This document shows, piece by piece, positions 16,993 to 26,665 of a stretch of DNA of 64,000 bases. This stretch comes from Flectobacillus roseus. Its GTDB lineage: Bacteria; Bacteroidota; Bacteroidia; Cytophagales; Spirosomataceae. A model generated the notes under the pieces. It ran no database searches and was not told the DNA's origin. It saw only the letters and a list, made by a program, of their open reading frames with translations. The position numbers were made by a program, and so were the translations under genes. The first letter of the stretch is position 1; each line of letters opens with the position of its first letter. Location of the stretch: the NCBI RefSeq assembly GCF_030056665.1, contig NZ_JASHIG010000011.1. One strand, written 5' to 3'.

Positions 16993-17015
16993 AGACGCAA
17001 TCATTGCGTCTCTAC
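16993..17015 (-). repeat. gtagagacgc hairpin (REP-like), inverted copy
   Basis: agacgcaa (16993-17000) pairs with ttgcgtct (17004-17011) and is followed by ctac, so on the minus strand it reads gtagagacgc like the other copies. It abuts the 3' end of the convergent gene at 17024. Confidence 0.6.
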
Positions 17016-17023
17016 AGAGAAAT

Positions 17024-20000
17024 CTACTCGTCAATATTCGTAGTCTTAGCAGGTTTTTCAAATTCCCATTCACTGCGAATGAGTTTGGTGTTGCTAGGAT
17101 AAGTCTCGTTTAGCGTATTGGCATCGTACACACGTCCGTTTTTCACGACCATTTTAATGCTATTCGAATTGCGAATATTTTCTAAAGGGTTTTTATCCAA
17201 AATCAACAAATCGGCTAGTTTTCCTTTTTCGATACTACCCAAATCTTTATCCAAACCTAAGGCTGTAGCACCCAGAATAGTTGCAACTTTCAAGGCATCA
17301 TGCGTTTTCATGCCTCCACTTTGCATCGACCATAGTTCCCAGTGATAACCCAAACCTTGGAACTCTCCATGACTACCAATACCTGCCAATGAACCACTGT
17401 CTACCATCGATTTCATGGATTTAGCATGTTTTTGGAAAACGTGTTCTTCTGGTAAAAACCAACCACTCACACGTCTAGTTTTCTCTGCTAATTCTTCATA
17501 CGGCATGAAGTATTGCATCTTTTTGTCATGATAAGGGTCTTCTGTTTCGAAGTAATAAATTTCAGCAAATGGACCGCCATAGGATACTAATAGAGTCGGA
17601 GTTACCGCCATTTTTGAGTATGATATAGATTTTACTAAATCATTGTACAATGGATATACGGGAATGGTATGTTCATGCCCAGGGTATCCGTCTAACATAT
17701 TGGTAATGTTCAATTTGAGATTCAAACCACCTTCGGTTGTTGGCATCAATTGTTGTTCTTTTGCTGCCTTAATAATCCACTGACGAGTCTGGCGATTACC
17801 AGTCAAATACATTTTGATGTATTTAGTGTTAAAATACTTGCTGTATTGTTTAAGGGCATTGCTCGCACCTGTTGAGTCTTTGATATTATAGGACCAAAAA
17901 CCAACCCCAGGACCTGTTGAGTACACACGTGGACCAACCATTTTGCCAGCTTCTACCATATCGCTATAAGTCAATACGTCGGTAGTTGCAGTTTGCGGGT
18001 CTCGGGTTGTTGTTACACCGTAGGCGAGGTTAGCAGCATAAATCCAAACCTGATTTTTTTGGATACCCCATTGTGGCCACATGTGTGAGTGAGTATCTAC
18101 AAAACCTGGAATAACTGTTTTTCCACTTACATCTACGACCTTGGCACCTGATGCCTTAAGCGTCCCGCTTTTTCCTACAGCTTTGATTCGATTGTTTTCT
18201 ATCAATACATCCCCATTGGCAATTACCTCTTCTCCTTTCATGGTAATGATACGACCACCTCTCAACAAGATGGCAGATTGAGGAATATCTTTTTCGTAAT
18301 ATACCTTTATCTCTGTTTCTAAAGGTTTGTAAGTATCGTCAGCTTTTTTGACTGGAGCTTTAGCAACTTTTGGTTTGGCATCAGTCTTGATTTTTACCGT
18401 ATCTGTTTTTGCTTTACTGATTGAATCGGCCTTAGCTTTTTCTTGTGCTTTCTTCGCTGATTTTACACTATCTTCAAAAGCTACAGATTTGTCAAAATCA
18501 TACTCAAAATGGAAACGACCTAATGCCCAGCGGATTTTCTTAGAATCGCTTGACCAAGATGGAAACTCACCACCTAAATCAGTCAATTTTTTGGCTGGAA
18601 ATTGCGCTGAAGAAGCATCTGCTACTGAAATAGAAACAGTTTTACCTGTTTGCGGAATCGTCATCGAGTAAATATCATTGTTAATCTGCGCCAAAGCTTT
18701 TTCACCATCAGGGGACATTAATACTCTGGATGCGTTTGATGCACGATTCACTTCCATCGCCGAAGCGGTACGTTCTGAAAGCATACAGTTATGCGCAAAA
18801 TCTTCTCCCTCGATGCTCATTCCGTAAGTAGTAATACCCGAAACTTTGGCATGAACTTTTTCGTCGGTACCGTCCCATTTGATAGATACTACGCTTCCGT
18901 CACCCTCGCTTAGATATATTCTATCTGTTTGTTTTTTGACAAAATGAGGATATTCTCTTCCTTTGGCTTGATCGATTACGGTAATATCACCGCCTTTGGT
19001 ATCAATCCAACATAATTCGTCTTCAGAACCATTAGCCACAGGACCTACAGATTCTTTGTAAGCACGCATTTTACTACGGATAAATACGATTTTATCATCC
19101 TTCGGAGCGTATGCTGGTTGGCTGTAAAGGGCTGGTACAGAAGTGATTTTCTGTAGATTGCTTCCATCTGCTTGAACTTTGTACAAACTTCCTCCTTGGG
19201 CAGTCCATGTTACAAAAGTGATTTGACTTCCATCGTTTGACCAAGTTGGTTGAGCTTCTGTAAACTCCAAATTAGTTAAACGCTTCGGCGTTCCTTTGGG
19301 ATAGTCTGCAACGTACAATCGGTTTAGTACTGTAAAAGCGATTTTCTTACCATCTGGCGAACTCACTACGTCTCTAATTTGGGTTGCCAATGTACGAGTA
19401 GTATCACTAATAGGATATTTAAACTCTAATCTTGGTCCCATTTCGATATCCATATCTACTGTAAATGGAATCGGCGTCGGAGTACCTCCATTCAAGGCTA
19501 TTTTGTAGATTTTTCCACCATACGAAGCAATAACAGATTGATTATCTGGCGTAAAAGTCATCGAAGGCAAAACCCCCATCGTTGCGATTGACTCTTGGTC
19601 GTCACGTTGTACAGGATACGCTAACCATTTTTCATCACCCGAAAGGAGGTTACGAAGTACCAAACCTGTTTTATCCTCAAAACGAGAACCATACACTAGC
19701 CATTTGCCATCACCCGAAATCGTTGGGGTAAATGCCGAACCATAGCGAGAGGTAATGGTAGTGCGTTTGCCATTGTCACGGTCATACATCCCAATTTGGT
19801 ATTGTGGAAACATAGCATTGTAATTCCAAGCACCATTGCGTTGCGAGAAATAGATATATCTTCCATCAGGACTCACGGCAGGGTCGATGGTTTTTAGGGT
19901 AGCAGGTTGATCAATCAACTGCACACCGCCTCCTCCATCTTTATGAACCATCCAAAGTTGGACATTCATACGACCTTTGGCAAATACAATATAGTTGCCG

Positions 20001-20503
20001 TCGGGCGTCCAATCTGCTGCTTCGTAGTTTTGGTCGCGGTCTTTGGTTACTTGAACGGTATCTTTTTTCTCAAAATCAATCATCCAAACGTTATCCGAAC
20101 CACTTCTATCAGAGATAAACAAAAGTTTTTTTCCATCGGGACTATAGCGTGGATGAGTATCAAAAGCCAAACCTTTGGTAATATTTTGGGCTTTCCCACC
20201 AGTAGCAGGAATCGAATACAAGTCGCCCATGTGGTCAAATACCAGATTTTTTCCATCTGGACTTATATCCAATGACATCCAAGTACCTTCATCAGTTTGA
20301 TATTTGAATTTTCGAGAGGCTTTTAGCGGTAAATCTTTGTAGCGAACATACTTGGTCGTGTCTTTTTTGACACTGTCGCCCGTATCCTTGGTTAGAGAAA
20401 GACGCTGTTGCCTTTCGGTCATGCCGACCGCCGCAAAGGCGCTCAATCCAAGAGCAAGGGCAAGGTTTTTCAGTTTAGTTTGATTGATAAAGGTAGGATT
20501 CAT
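17024..20503 (-). CDS. secreted TolB/PD40-propeller amidohydrolase
   Basis: This is a large (1159-residue) periplasmic or surface hydrolase. An N-terminal hydrophobic segment (LKNLALALGLSAFAAVG, about residues 11-27) suggests a signal peptide. About residues 60-700 contain repeated PD40/TolB blades with the words SPDGKKL, SPDGRYIYFS and SNDGSQITF. A Lys/Ala-rich linker (about 680-735) leads to an amidohydrolase domain. That domain has VIPGFVDTHSHMWPQ (metal-binding HxH), the later GIGSHGEFQ, and the closing SIEKGKLADLLILDKNPL with VKNGRVYD. Family members include imidazolonepropionase-like and prolidase-like enzymes. The substrate is unknown. The gene is convergent with acs. Confidence 0.85.
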   Translation of the reverse strand: MNPTFINQTKLKNLALALGLSAFAAVGMTERQQRLSLTKDTGDSVKKDTTKYVRYKDLPLKASRKFKYQTDEGTWMSLDISPDGKNLVFDHMGDLYSIPATGGKAQNITKGLAFDTHPRYSPDGKKLLFISDRSGSDNVWMIDFEKKDTVQVTKDRDQNYEAADWTPDGNYIVFAKGRMNVQLWMVHKDGGGGVQLIDQPATLKTIDPAVSPDGRYIYFSQRNGAWNYNAMFPQYQIGMYDRDNGKRTTITSRYGSAFTPTISGDGKWLVYGSRFEDKTGLVLRNLLSGDEKWLAYPVQRDDQESIATMGVLPSMTFTPDNQSVIASYGGKIYKIALNGGTPTPIPFTVDMDIEMGPRLEFKYPISDTTRTLATQIRDVVSSPDGKKIAFTVLNRLYVADYPKGTPKRLTNLEFTEAQPTWSNDGSQITFVTWTAQGGSLYKVQADGSNLQKITSVPALYSQPAYAPKDDKIVFIRSKMRAYKESVGPVANGSEDELCWIDTKGGDITVIDQAKGREYPHFVKKQTDRIYLSEGDGSVVSIKWDGTDEKVHAKVSGITTYGMSIEGEDFAHNCMLSERTASAMEVNRASNASRVLMSPDGEKALAQINNDIYSMTIPQTGKTVSISVADASSAQFPAKKLTDLGGEFPSWSSDSKKIRWALGRFHFEYDFDKSVAFEDSVKSAKKAQEKAKADSISKAKTDTVKIKTDAKPKVAKAPVKKADDTYKPLETEIKVYYEKDIPQSAILLRGGRIITMKGEEVIANGDVLIENNRIKAVGKSGTLKASGAKVVDVSGKTVIPGFVDTHSHMWPQWGIQKNQVWIYAANLAYGVTTTRDPQTATTDVLTYSDMVEAGKMVGPRVYSTGPGVGFWSYNIKDSTGASNALKQYSKYFNTKYIKMYLTGNRQTRQWIIKAAKEQQLMPTTEGGLNLKLNITNMLDGYPGHEHTIPVYPLYNDLVKSISYSKMAVTPTLLVSYGGPFAEIYYFETEDPYHDKKMQYFMPYEELAEKTRRVSGWFLPEEHVFQKHAKSMKSMVDSGSLAGIGSHGEFQGLGYHWELWSMQSGGMKTHDALKVATILGATALGLDKDLGSIEKGKLADLLILDKNPLENIRNSNSIKMVVKNGRVYDANTLNETYPSNTKLIRSEWEFEKPAKTTNIDE

Positions 20504-20764
20504 GATGAAATCACAAGTTAAAGTGAATGGAGATGAGATTTAGATTTATTCATATAAAATAACAATAAGTCTAAAATACAAGGTGTTTGAGAACTTTCAA
20601 AGTGATTCCCAATTCCAATCATTTTACCAACCAACTAAAATCAGTATTTTATCATTGATAAAATTGGGAGAAGGCTGTAATATTGCGCTCATGAAACAAG
20701 AAGCTATTATTTTAGGTTGAGTAAATAGCTATATGTTTTTCGAAAACAGTAAACCCAACAAATC

Positions 20765-21412
20765 ATGAACAAAGTTGACCTTGCTGCCTTGCGAGAGAAT
20801 TATACCAAGGGGAGTTTGGATGTGTCAGATGTATTACCCTCTCCTATTCAAGAGTTTCATAAATGGTTTAATCAAGCCGTTGATAGCCAGATTCTTGAGC
20901 CTAACGCTATGCATCTTTGTACGGTTTCGCCCGACGGCAAGCCTTCTGCAAGAATTGTGCTTCTAAAAACCTTAGATGCTACTGGTTTTACTTTTTATAC
21001 CAATTATCAAAGTCGTAAAGGACACCAAATGGATGCGAATCCTAACGCGTGTTTGACATTTTTCTGGGGTGAACTAGAGCGTCAGGTACGTATTGAGGGA
21101 ACGATAGAGAAGGTTGATGCTAAGGATTCCGACAATTATTTTGCCGTGCGACCAAGAGGTAGCCAGATTGGTGCGTGGGTATCTAACCAAAGTGAAGTGG
21201 TGGAAAATCGTGAGGTATTGATTGAGAAAGAAAAAGCCTTTATTGAGAAATTTGAAGGTCAAGAAGTACCACGTCCTGCACATTGGGGAGGATATAGATT
21301 AGTACCAAATTATATCGAATTTTGGCAAGGACGTCCATCTCGTCTCCACGATCGTATTGCTTACACGCTCGAAGAATCAGGTAGCTGGAAAATCGAAAGA
21401 CTTTCTCCGTAG
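20765..21412 (+). CDS. pdxH: pyridoxamine 5'-phosphate oxidase
   Basis: This enzyme oxidises pyridoxine or pyridoxamine 5'-phosphate to pyridoxal 5'-phosphate with FMN and oxygen. Its 215 residues match the family length. Motifs include PDGKPSARIVLLK, FYTNYQSRKGHQM, FFWGELERQVRIEG, RPRGSQIGAWVSNQS and the C-terminal signature region WGGYRLVPNYIEFWQG with RLHDRI. It is a single gene, and two repeat elements follow before the next gene. Confidence 0.95.
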   Translation: MNKVDLAALRENYTKGSLDVSDVLPSPIQEFHKWFNQAVDSQILEPNAMHLCTVSPDGKPSARIVLLKTLDATGFTFYTNYQSRKGHQMDANPNACLTFFWGELERQVRIEGTIEKVDAKDSDNYFAVRPRGSQIGAWVSNQSEVVENREVLIEKEKAFIEKFEGQEVPRPAHWGGYRLVPNYIEFWQGRPSRLHDRIAYTLEESGSWKIERLSP

Positions 21413-21450
21413 GGATTTGGTATTGAGTGAATGAGTGATTTTAATATGTA

Positions 21451-21585
21451 AAAACTTACTTAAGCATTAATGCAAAATATATTAATAATATTGGAAGAAA
21501 TACTTTGATTCTTTTTTCTTACGGCATAAAGTCTAATGTGGGTAAAATTGATTTAATTTTACCCACTAAATTAATAACTTCATAA
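21451..21585. repeat. MITE-like inverted-repeat element, gcaaaata arm family
   Basis: The left arm acttacttaagcattaatgcaaaat, from about 21454, faces the right arm attttacccactaaattaataactt, ending near 21580. It is related to the elements at 7566-7763 and 29139-29320. Confidence 0.45.
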
Positions 21586-21619
21586 GTCATTGAAAATAAA
21601 AGGCATATATTTATTTTCT

Positions 21620-21735
21620 GAAATCCTACTGTTTGAGCCGTAGGCGAGGTGGGGCGCCACTCCGATTAGGATTTCTTGACTTTCTTTTGCGGCCGCCGCG
21701 CGGTTACTTTTCTTGTGTCAAGACAAGAAAAGTAA
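21620..21735. repeat. paired-hairpin dispersed element, copy 2
   Basis: The first stem is gaaatccta (21620-21628) with taggatttc (21667-21675), around ctgtttgag and a longer GC-rich loop. The core gcggccgccg is at 21690-21699. The second stem is ttacttttcttgt (21704-21716) with acaagaaaagtaa (21723-21735), around gtcaag. Both stems differ from copy 1 yet pair perfectly, while the unpaired words ctgtttgag, gcggccgccg and tcaag are kept. Confidence 0.7.
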
Positions 21736-21933
21736 GCAGTGGCGAATAGAAATTTTGTTTTTTCAAACAAATGCCAAATAAAATCCTCAAACATACTCTA
21801 AATCACCCATTCACTCAATCACTAAATAACCTCTCTTCATCCTTTTTTTTCTTCTCTAGCCATTGGCAAGGTATTTGTATTTCTATCAAATAGTCTTTAA
21901 ATTGCTCTTATACCATACCAACCTACTAGAGAC

Positions 21934-22788
21934 ATGAGCTTTTTTAAAAATCCAGCTTGGCTTACGAAATATGTCTATCCTTACGCTACCGTAGATGATA
22001 TTCCTGAAGAGGCATATGCCAACATTAATCAGAAACTTCATAAGCTTATTGATTTCGAAAGTCCCGAAGTTAGCATTGTCATTGCTTCTTGGAATGAAGA
22101 GGTGAATATGCTCCCAACCATTGGCTCTTTGGCAGACTCTACTACAAAGATTCCTTTCGAAATTTTGGTAGTCAATAATAACTCTACTGATCGCACACAG
22201 GAGGTTTTGGATAAGCTCTACATTCGTAGTTGTACACAAACGATTCAAGGTTGTGGACCTGCACGTCAAATGGGTTTGGAGCAAGCCAAGGGGAAATATA
22301 TCTTATCCGCAGATGCCGATTGTATGTATCAACCCGAATGGATTGATCAAATGATTAATGCGCTTCGTCCAGACGATGTAGCGGTAGTGTACGGTCGCTA
22401 CTCATTTATTGCCAATGAACAAACACCACGTTGGAAGCTCGCTATTTATGAAATGATGAAAGATGTCATGGCTGAAATTCGCCAGTTTAAACGCCCCTAT
22501 CTCAACACTTTGGGAATGACAATGGGATACAAAACGGCACAGGCGCTCAAGGTTGGCTATGTCATGCGTCATGTTCGAGGCGAAGATGGTCGTTTGACCT
22601 TTGATTTAATGCAGTTTGGCAAAGTGGTTCAAGTAAAAAGTAGCAATATCAGAGTGTGGACAGGCACACGTACGCTAGACAAAGACGGAAGCTTTTTTAA
22701 TATGTTGGGTAGTAGAATAGTGAAAGAAATTAAACGGATTTTTAGCTATCTGAGTCCACTCAAACCACACGATACCAAAACCTCCTAA
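21934..22788 (+). CDS. glycosyltransferase family 2
   Basis: This protein transfers a sugar from a nucleotide or lipid donor. Its 284 residues carry a GT-A fold from about residue 45: VSIVIASWNEEVNMLPTI, LVVNNNSTDRTQEVL and LSADADCMYQPEW (DxD-type metal site). There are no transmembrane segments, so it is probably cytoplasmic or peripheral. It stands alone between repeat DNA and fabV, so acceptor and pathway cannot be told. Confidence 0.85.
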   Translation: MSFFKNPAWLTKYVYPYATVDDIPEEAYANINQKLHKLIDFESPEVSIVIASWNEEVNMLPTIGSLADSTTKIPFEILVVNNNSTDRTQEVLDKLYIRSCTQTIQGCGPARQMGLEQAKGKYILSADADCMYQPEWIDQMINALRPDDVAVVYGRYSFIANEQTPRWKLAIYEMMKDVMAEIRQFKRPYLNTLGMTMGYKTAQALKVGYVMRHVRGEDGRLTFDLMQFGKVVQVKSSNIRVWTGTRTLDKDGSFFNMLGSRIVKEIKRIFSYLSPLKPHDTKTS

Positions 22789-22997
22789 TGAATTTGTGAG
22801 GCTGATAAATGGCGGAAAATTGATTAAAATTTGTCAGCTCGATACAACTTTTGTACTTTTATCGGATAAAAACCCTTCAAGGTTTTGTACAAAATATTAG
22901 AAACAAACTTAGGGTAAGTACTTGACTATTTTATAAACACTCAATTTCAGCGTCAGGTAATTACAACATTGTATCAATCACAAAAACAATATTTGGA

Positions 22998-24191
22998 ATG
23001 ATTATCGAACCAAGAATGCGCGGATTTATCTGCCTAACAGCACACCCAGTAGGTTGTGAACAAAATGTAATTAACCAAATCAACTACGTAAAATCAAAAG
23101 GTAAAATCGACGGTCCTAAACGTGTATTAGTAATCGGAGCTTCGACAGGTTTTGGTTTGGCATCACGAATTACCAGTGCTTTTGGATCAGATGCGTCAAC
23201 AATTGGTATTTTCTTCGAAAAACCATCATCACCAGGCAAATTAGCTACACCAGGCTGGTACAATACTGCTGCATTTGAAAAACAAGCACAAGAAGCTGGT
23301 TTGTATGCAAAAAGTATCAATGGCGATGCTTTTTCTAACGAAGTAAAAGAAAAAACGCTTGCCCTTATTAAAGAAGATTTAGGTCAAATCGACTTAGTTG
23401 TATATAGCTTGGCTTCGCCAGTACGTACCGACCCTACTACAGGTATTACTCACCGTTCGGTATTGAAACCAATCGGTGCTCCTTTCAAAAACAAAACGGT
23501 TGATTTCCACTCTGGAAAAGTAACTGAAATCTCTATTGACCCTTGTACTGAAGAGGATATCCAAAATACGATCAAAGTAATGGGTGGCGAAGACTGGGAA
23601 ATGTGGATTGATAGCTTGAAGGCGGCTAATTTGTTAGCGCCAAATGCTTTAACAATCGCTTATTCGTATATCGGACCAGAATTGACAGAGCCAGTATATC
23701 GTAAAGGAACTATCGGTCGTGCAAAAGACCATTTAGAATCTACGGCCTTCACTATTGCGGATAAATTGAGTGATATTGGTGGTAATGCGTATGTTTCTGT
23801 AAACAAAGCTTTGGTAACGCAAGCAAGTTCGGCGATTCCTGTGATTCCTTTGTATATTTCTCTATTGTACAAAGTAATGAAAGCAGAAGGCATTCACGAA
23901 GGTTGTATCGAGCAAATCCAACGTTTGTATAGCGAGCGTCTTTACACAGGCGGTAATGTACCAGTTGATGAAAAAGGTCGTATCCGTATCGACGATTGGG
24001 AAATGCGTGCAGATGTACAAGCTAAAGTGGCAGCACTTTGGGAAGAAGCAACTACCGAAAACTTACCAAGCATTGGTGATTTGGAAGGATATAGCAATGA
24101 CTTCTACAATTTGTTTGGCTTCAAAGTAGGTGGTGTAGATTACACTGCGGATACTAATGAAGTAGTAGAAATCCCAGGCTTGCAGGTATAA
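22998..24191 (+). CDS. fabV: enoyl-[acyl-carrier-protein]/enoyl-CoA reductase FabV
   Basis: This enzyme reduces the trans-2-enoyl group in the last step of each fatty acid elongation round, with NADH. Its 397 residues suit FabV/TER. MIIEPRMRGFICLTAHPVGC is the typical start. The Rossmann motif VLVIGASTGFGLASR follows, then the active-site Y-x8-K pattern around YRKGTIGRAK near residues 235-245. The C-terminus has GFKVGGVDY. FabV replaces or accompanies FabI in some bacteria and is triclosan tolerant. Confidence 0.95.
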   Translation: MIIEPRMRGFICLTAHPVGCEQNVINQINYVKSKGKIDGPKRVLVIGASTGFGLASRITSAFGSDASTIGIFFEKPSSPGKLATPGWYNTAAFEKQAQEAGLYAKSINGDAFSNEVKEKTLALIKEDLGQIDLVVYSLASPVRTDPTTGITHRSVLKPIGAPFKNKTVDFHSGKVTEISIDPCTEEDIQNTIKVMGGEDWEMWIDSLKAANLLAPNALTIAYSYIGPELTEPVYRKGTIGRAKDHLESTAFTIADKLSDIGGNAYVSVNKALVTQASSAIPVIPLYISLLYKVMKAEGIHEGCIEQIQRLYSERLYTGGNVPVDEKGRIRIDDWEMRADVQAKVAALWEEATTENLPSIGDLEGYSNDFYNLFGFKVGGVDYTADTNEVVEIPGLQV

Positions 24192-24430
24192 AATTAGTGA
24201 ATTGTGAATTAGTGAATTGTGAATTGGAAGATTATTATTCACTAATTCACAACTCACTAATTAGGGTAATATTAAGATTTTTAAACAATTTCGAATTTAA
24301 GATTTCTGATTTCGTAAATATTGTAGAAAAGGATTCTAAAAAGGATATTTTACCTCTCAAATCCAAGATGCAATAACTGAAATTATTGTTTTTGTAATCC
24401 TTCGTACACTACTAATTCACAACTCACTAA
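24192..24430. repeat. word-repeat block between convergent fabV and bshB1
   Basis: At the left, aattagtgaattgtg is repeated about twice in tandem and answered by cactaattcacaactcacta, giving a strong imperfect hairpin at about 24194-24262. At the right, ccttcgtacactactaattcacaa matches the right end of the block at 55.2 kb. Confidence 0.5.
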
Positions 24431-25150
24431 TTAAATTAGCGCTGAAAGGTCTCTTACTCCTATTCTTTTATAACTCGTAAAGCCCTCGCCAAAGGTAACG
24501 CCAATGGCATGTCCCATCTCACGATTGCGCGCTTCTGTAAATTTCAAAAACTCTGGAGAAGACAAATAAGATTCTGGTTCTTTCGAGCTAGGGTCAAAGA
24601 ATTGACTTCTGAATGCACGAATTGAAGCTTCTTTTTTATCCCAATAAGCCGTAATATCTACTACAAAATCTGGTTGAATATAACGGTCTTGAATATAATG
24701 ATAGACATTTTTTGGACGCCAAGCAGTTTGTGGTGTACCATCGTCCTCGAAGGTTTCAATCATGCGCAAACCTGCTTTAAAACAAGCATCTGCCGCCAAT
24801 TCAGCACCTTTGATATGATCAGGGTGACGGTCGAAAATAGCATTTGCCAATACAGTTTCAGGCTTATAACGGCGGATTACGCGGATTAACTTCATCAAAT
24901 GTTCTTCGTCATTGACAAAAAAACCATCTCTAAAGCCCAAATTCTCACGAGCATGAATTCCCATAATCGCTGATGCCGCATCTGATTCGGCTTGGCGGAT
25001 TTCAGGCGTTCCACGAGTACCTAATTCTCCACGTGTAAAATCAACAATACCCACTTTTTTGCCTTGGGCAATATGAGAACATATCGTTCCTGCACAACTC
25101 AACTCTGCGTCATCTGGATGCGCAGCCATCACCAAAATATCTAATTTCAT
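24431..25150 (-). CDS. bshB1: bacillithiol biosynthesis deacetylase BshB1
   Basis: This zinc enzyme removes the acetyl group from GlcNAc-malate in bacillithiol synthesis. Its 239 residues have the metal motif MAAHPDDAELSCAG near the N-terminus, DFTRGELGTRGTPEIR, and FDRHPDHIKGAELA. Late residues EARNREMGHAIGVTFGEGF are typical of BshB1. It is convergent with fabV. bshA and bshC are not in this window. Confidence 0.92.
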   Translation of the reverse strand: MKLDILVMAAHPDDAELSCAGTICSHIAQGKKVGIVDFTRGELGTRGTPEIRQAESDAASAIMGIHARENLGFRDGFFVNDEEHLMKLIRVIRRYKPETVLANAIFDRHPDHIKGAELAADACFKAGLRMIETFEDDGTPQTAWRPKNVYHYIQDRYIQPDFVVDITAYWDKKEASIRAFRSQFFDPSSKEPESYLSSPEFLKFTEARNREMGHAIGVTFGEGFTSYKRIGVRDLSALI

Positions 25151-25293
25151 TTAATGGAATATCTATCTAACAATTTTGAATTACTTGAAAAATCTAATTG
25201 AGCCAATGTTTAACTTAAAGCTCAATTTCTTTTGAACAAATAAAATAAATCAAAAATTCGACCATTATCCAATCGCCATTAAAATTTTTCATA

Positions 25294-26403
25294 TTAATTG
25301 ATTCTTAGTCTTCGCCCAATCTTCAATTTTGTTGATGAACTCATCCCATTTAGCTTTGTAAGCTGTTGTATTGAAATATTAGCAAAGTTGGCAATAGACG
25401 CCAAAGTATCTCCTTCGCGAATCGTTACCCATGTTGTGGTACGATATTCTTCTTCATTTTCTACATTTTCATTAAACTCATTGGGTAAAATTTCCCCATA
25501 AGTATCAAATACCCTTGCCGAAATCATGACATGTTGATCAACAGGCTTGGTATTTTTTCCTGAAAATGAAAATACATAGGTTGGGTTAAAAGCCTTTCCT
25601 TCGTAACGGGTTTCATAATGAAGGTGCGACCCCGTACTTCTTCCTGTATTCCCACCTTTTCCAATGACATCACCAGCCTTGACATAAGTACCCGACTCTA
25701 AAAACTTCTGTGATAGGTGACCATAAAGCGTCTCCAAACCATTATAATGCCTTACTACCAAGTATTTCCCATAACCTCTCCCATCGTATCCTGACACCCT
25801 TACAATCCCATCGAAAGTAGAATATACAGGGTCGCCAATATTCAAATCTAAGTCCACTCCCGCATGCAAGCGACGCCAACGTGGACCAAAATTGGAGGTA
25901 ATGTCTCCAGAGTTCAAAGGAGATGACCAATGATATCCCATCGCATCATTATACAATTCGATGTCAACGACACCTTCAAAGTTTTTGACATTAATTCCAT
26001 AAGGATCAATATTTTTGGAAGACCAAATCGAATAATACGTTGCCACCATAGCCACATCATCTGAACCATTGATTTTGACAGTTTCGATCACCTCGACTGG
26101 ACGAATATCTCCTTCATCCACCGATGTTGTGTCAAATGCACTCACAGTTGAATTGATAGCACGAATAGGTTCGTACGGATTGCGTCCACCATCAGTAACA
26201 CTTTGTTGAGCAGAAGTTTCGTATTCTGGTTTGAGCTGTAAAGGAGGGAGAAACTCTTCTTGTTTGGTAGTTTTAGCAGGTGCGGTTACAGTCTGTTTAT
26301 TGATTTTTGTCTGTTTTTTGTAACGTCCATTCTCATTTTGAGCCAAAGATTTGACTTGACAAAAACCGAGCAATACCAAAGACAATACTATTACTTTTTT
26401 CAT
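25294..26403 (-). CDS. M23-family metallopeptidase with LysM domain (paralogue 1)
   Basis: This is a probable periplasmic or surface peptidoglycan endopeptidase. A signal peptide covers about residues 1-21 (VLSLVLLGFCQVKSLAQ). A variable region with EPIRAINSTVSAFDTTS precedes the M23 domain at about 165-290. Zn-site motifs are GPRWRRLHAGVDLDL (HxxxD) and GSHLHYETRYEG (HxH), with ETLYGHLSQ between. A LysM domain ends the protein (REGDTLASIANFANIS, LKIGRRLRIN). Its 369 residues closely parallel the next gene, so it is a tandem duplicate. The space between the two contains a terminator for the other copy. Confidence 0.9.
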   Translation of the reverse strand: MKKVIVLSLVLLGFCQVKSLAQNENGRYKKQTKINKQTVTAPAKTTKQEEFLPPLQLKPEYETSAQQSVTDGGRNPYEPIRAINSTVSAFDTTSVDEGDIRPVEVIETVKINGSDDVAMVATYYSIWSSKNIDPYGINVKNFEGVVDIELYNDAMGYHWSSPLNSGDITSNFGPRWRRLHAGVDLDLNIGDPVYSTFDGIVRVSGYDGRGYGKYLVVRHYNGLETLYGHLSQKFLESGTYVKAGDVIGKGGNTGRSTGSHLHYETRYEGKAFNPTYVFSFSGKNTKPVDQHVMISARVFDTYGEILPNEFNENVENEEEYRTTTWVTIREGDTLASIANFANISIQQLTKLNGMSSSTKLKIGRRLRIN

Positions 26404-26604
26404 AAAACTTTAACTCTATGGTCTGATTTCCAATAAATTGCTCACAAATCAGCAAGCTTTTTCTGATAAACAATTCTTTGTTTTCAATTAGTGATATATA
26501 AGTAAAACCAGAATAAAAGAGTTTTAGTATTTGGTCTAAGGAAATCTTAATGAAAAAAGGTCGAGAGGTAAAAGTAAAGAAATACTAGATTCTCCGAAAA
26601 CAAA

Positions 26605-26635
26605 AAGCGAGACTACCCGATGGGTAATTTCGCTT
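26605..26635 (-). terminator. intrinsic terminator of the upstream M23-LysM gene
   Basis: On the minus strand the stem aagcgaaattaccc pairs with gggtagtctcgctt, with one mismatch and one wobble, around a 3-base loop. It then runs into tttgtttt. It follows the stop of the gene ending at 26666 by about 30 bases. Confidence 0.7.
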
Positions 26636-26665
26636 CTATACTATAAATTAATAATATCTTTTTGT

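Larger units (their letters stand above)
21413..21933. other. 521-bp intergenic stretch made mostly of repeat elements
   Basis: From left to right it holds the word tgagtgaatgagtgattt (21424-21441), a MITE-like element (about 21451-21585), paired-hairpin copy 2 (21620-21735) and the inverted word cccattcactcaatcacta near 21807. So the word tagtgaatgagtgatt brackets the whole stretch in opposite orientations. No gene was found. Confidence 0.5.
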
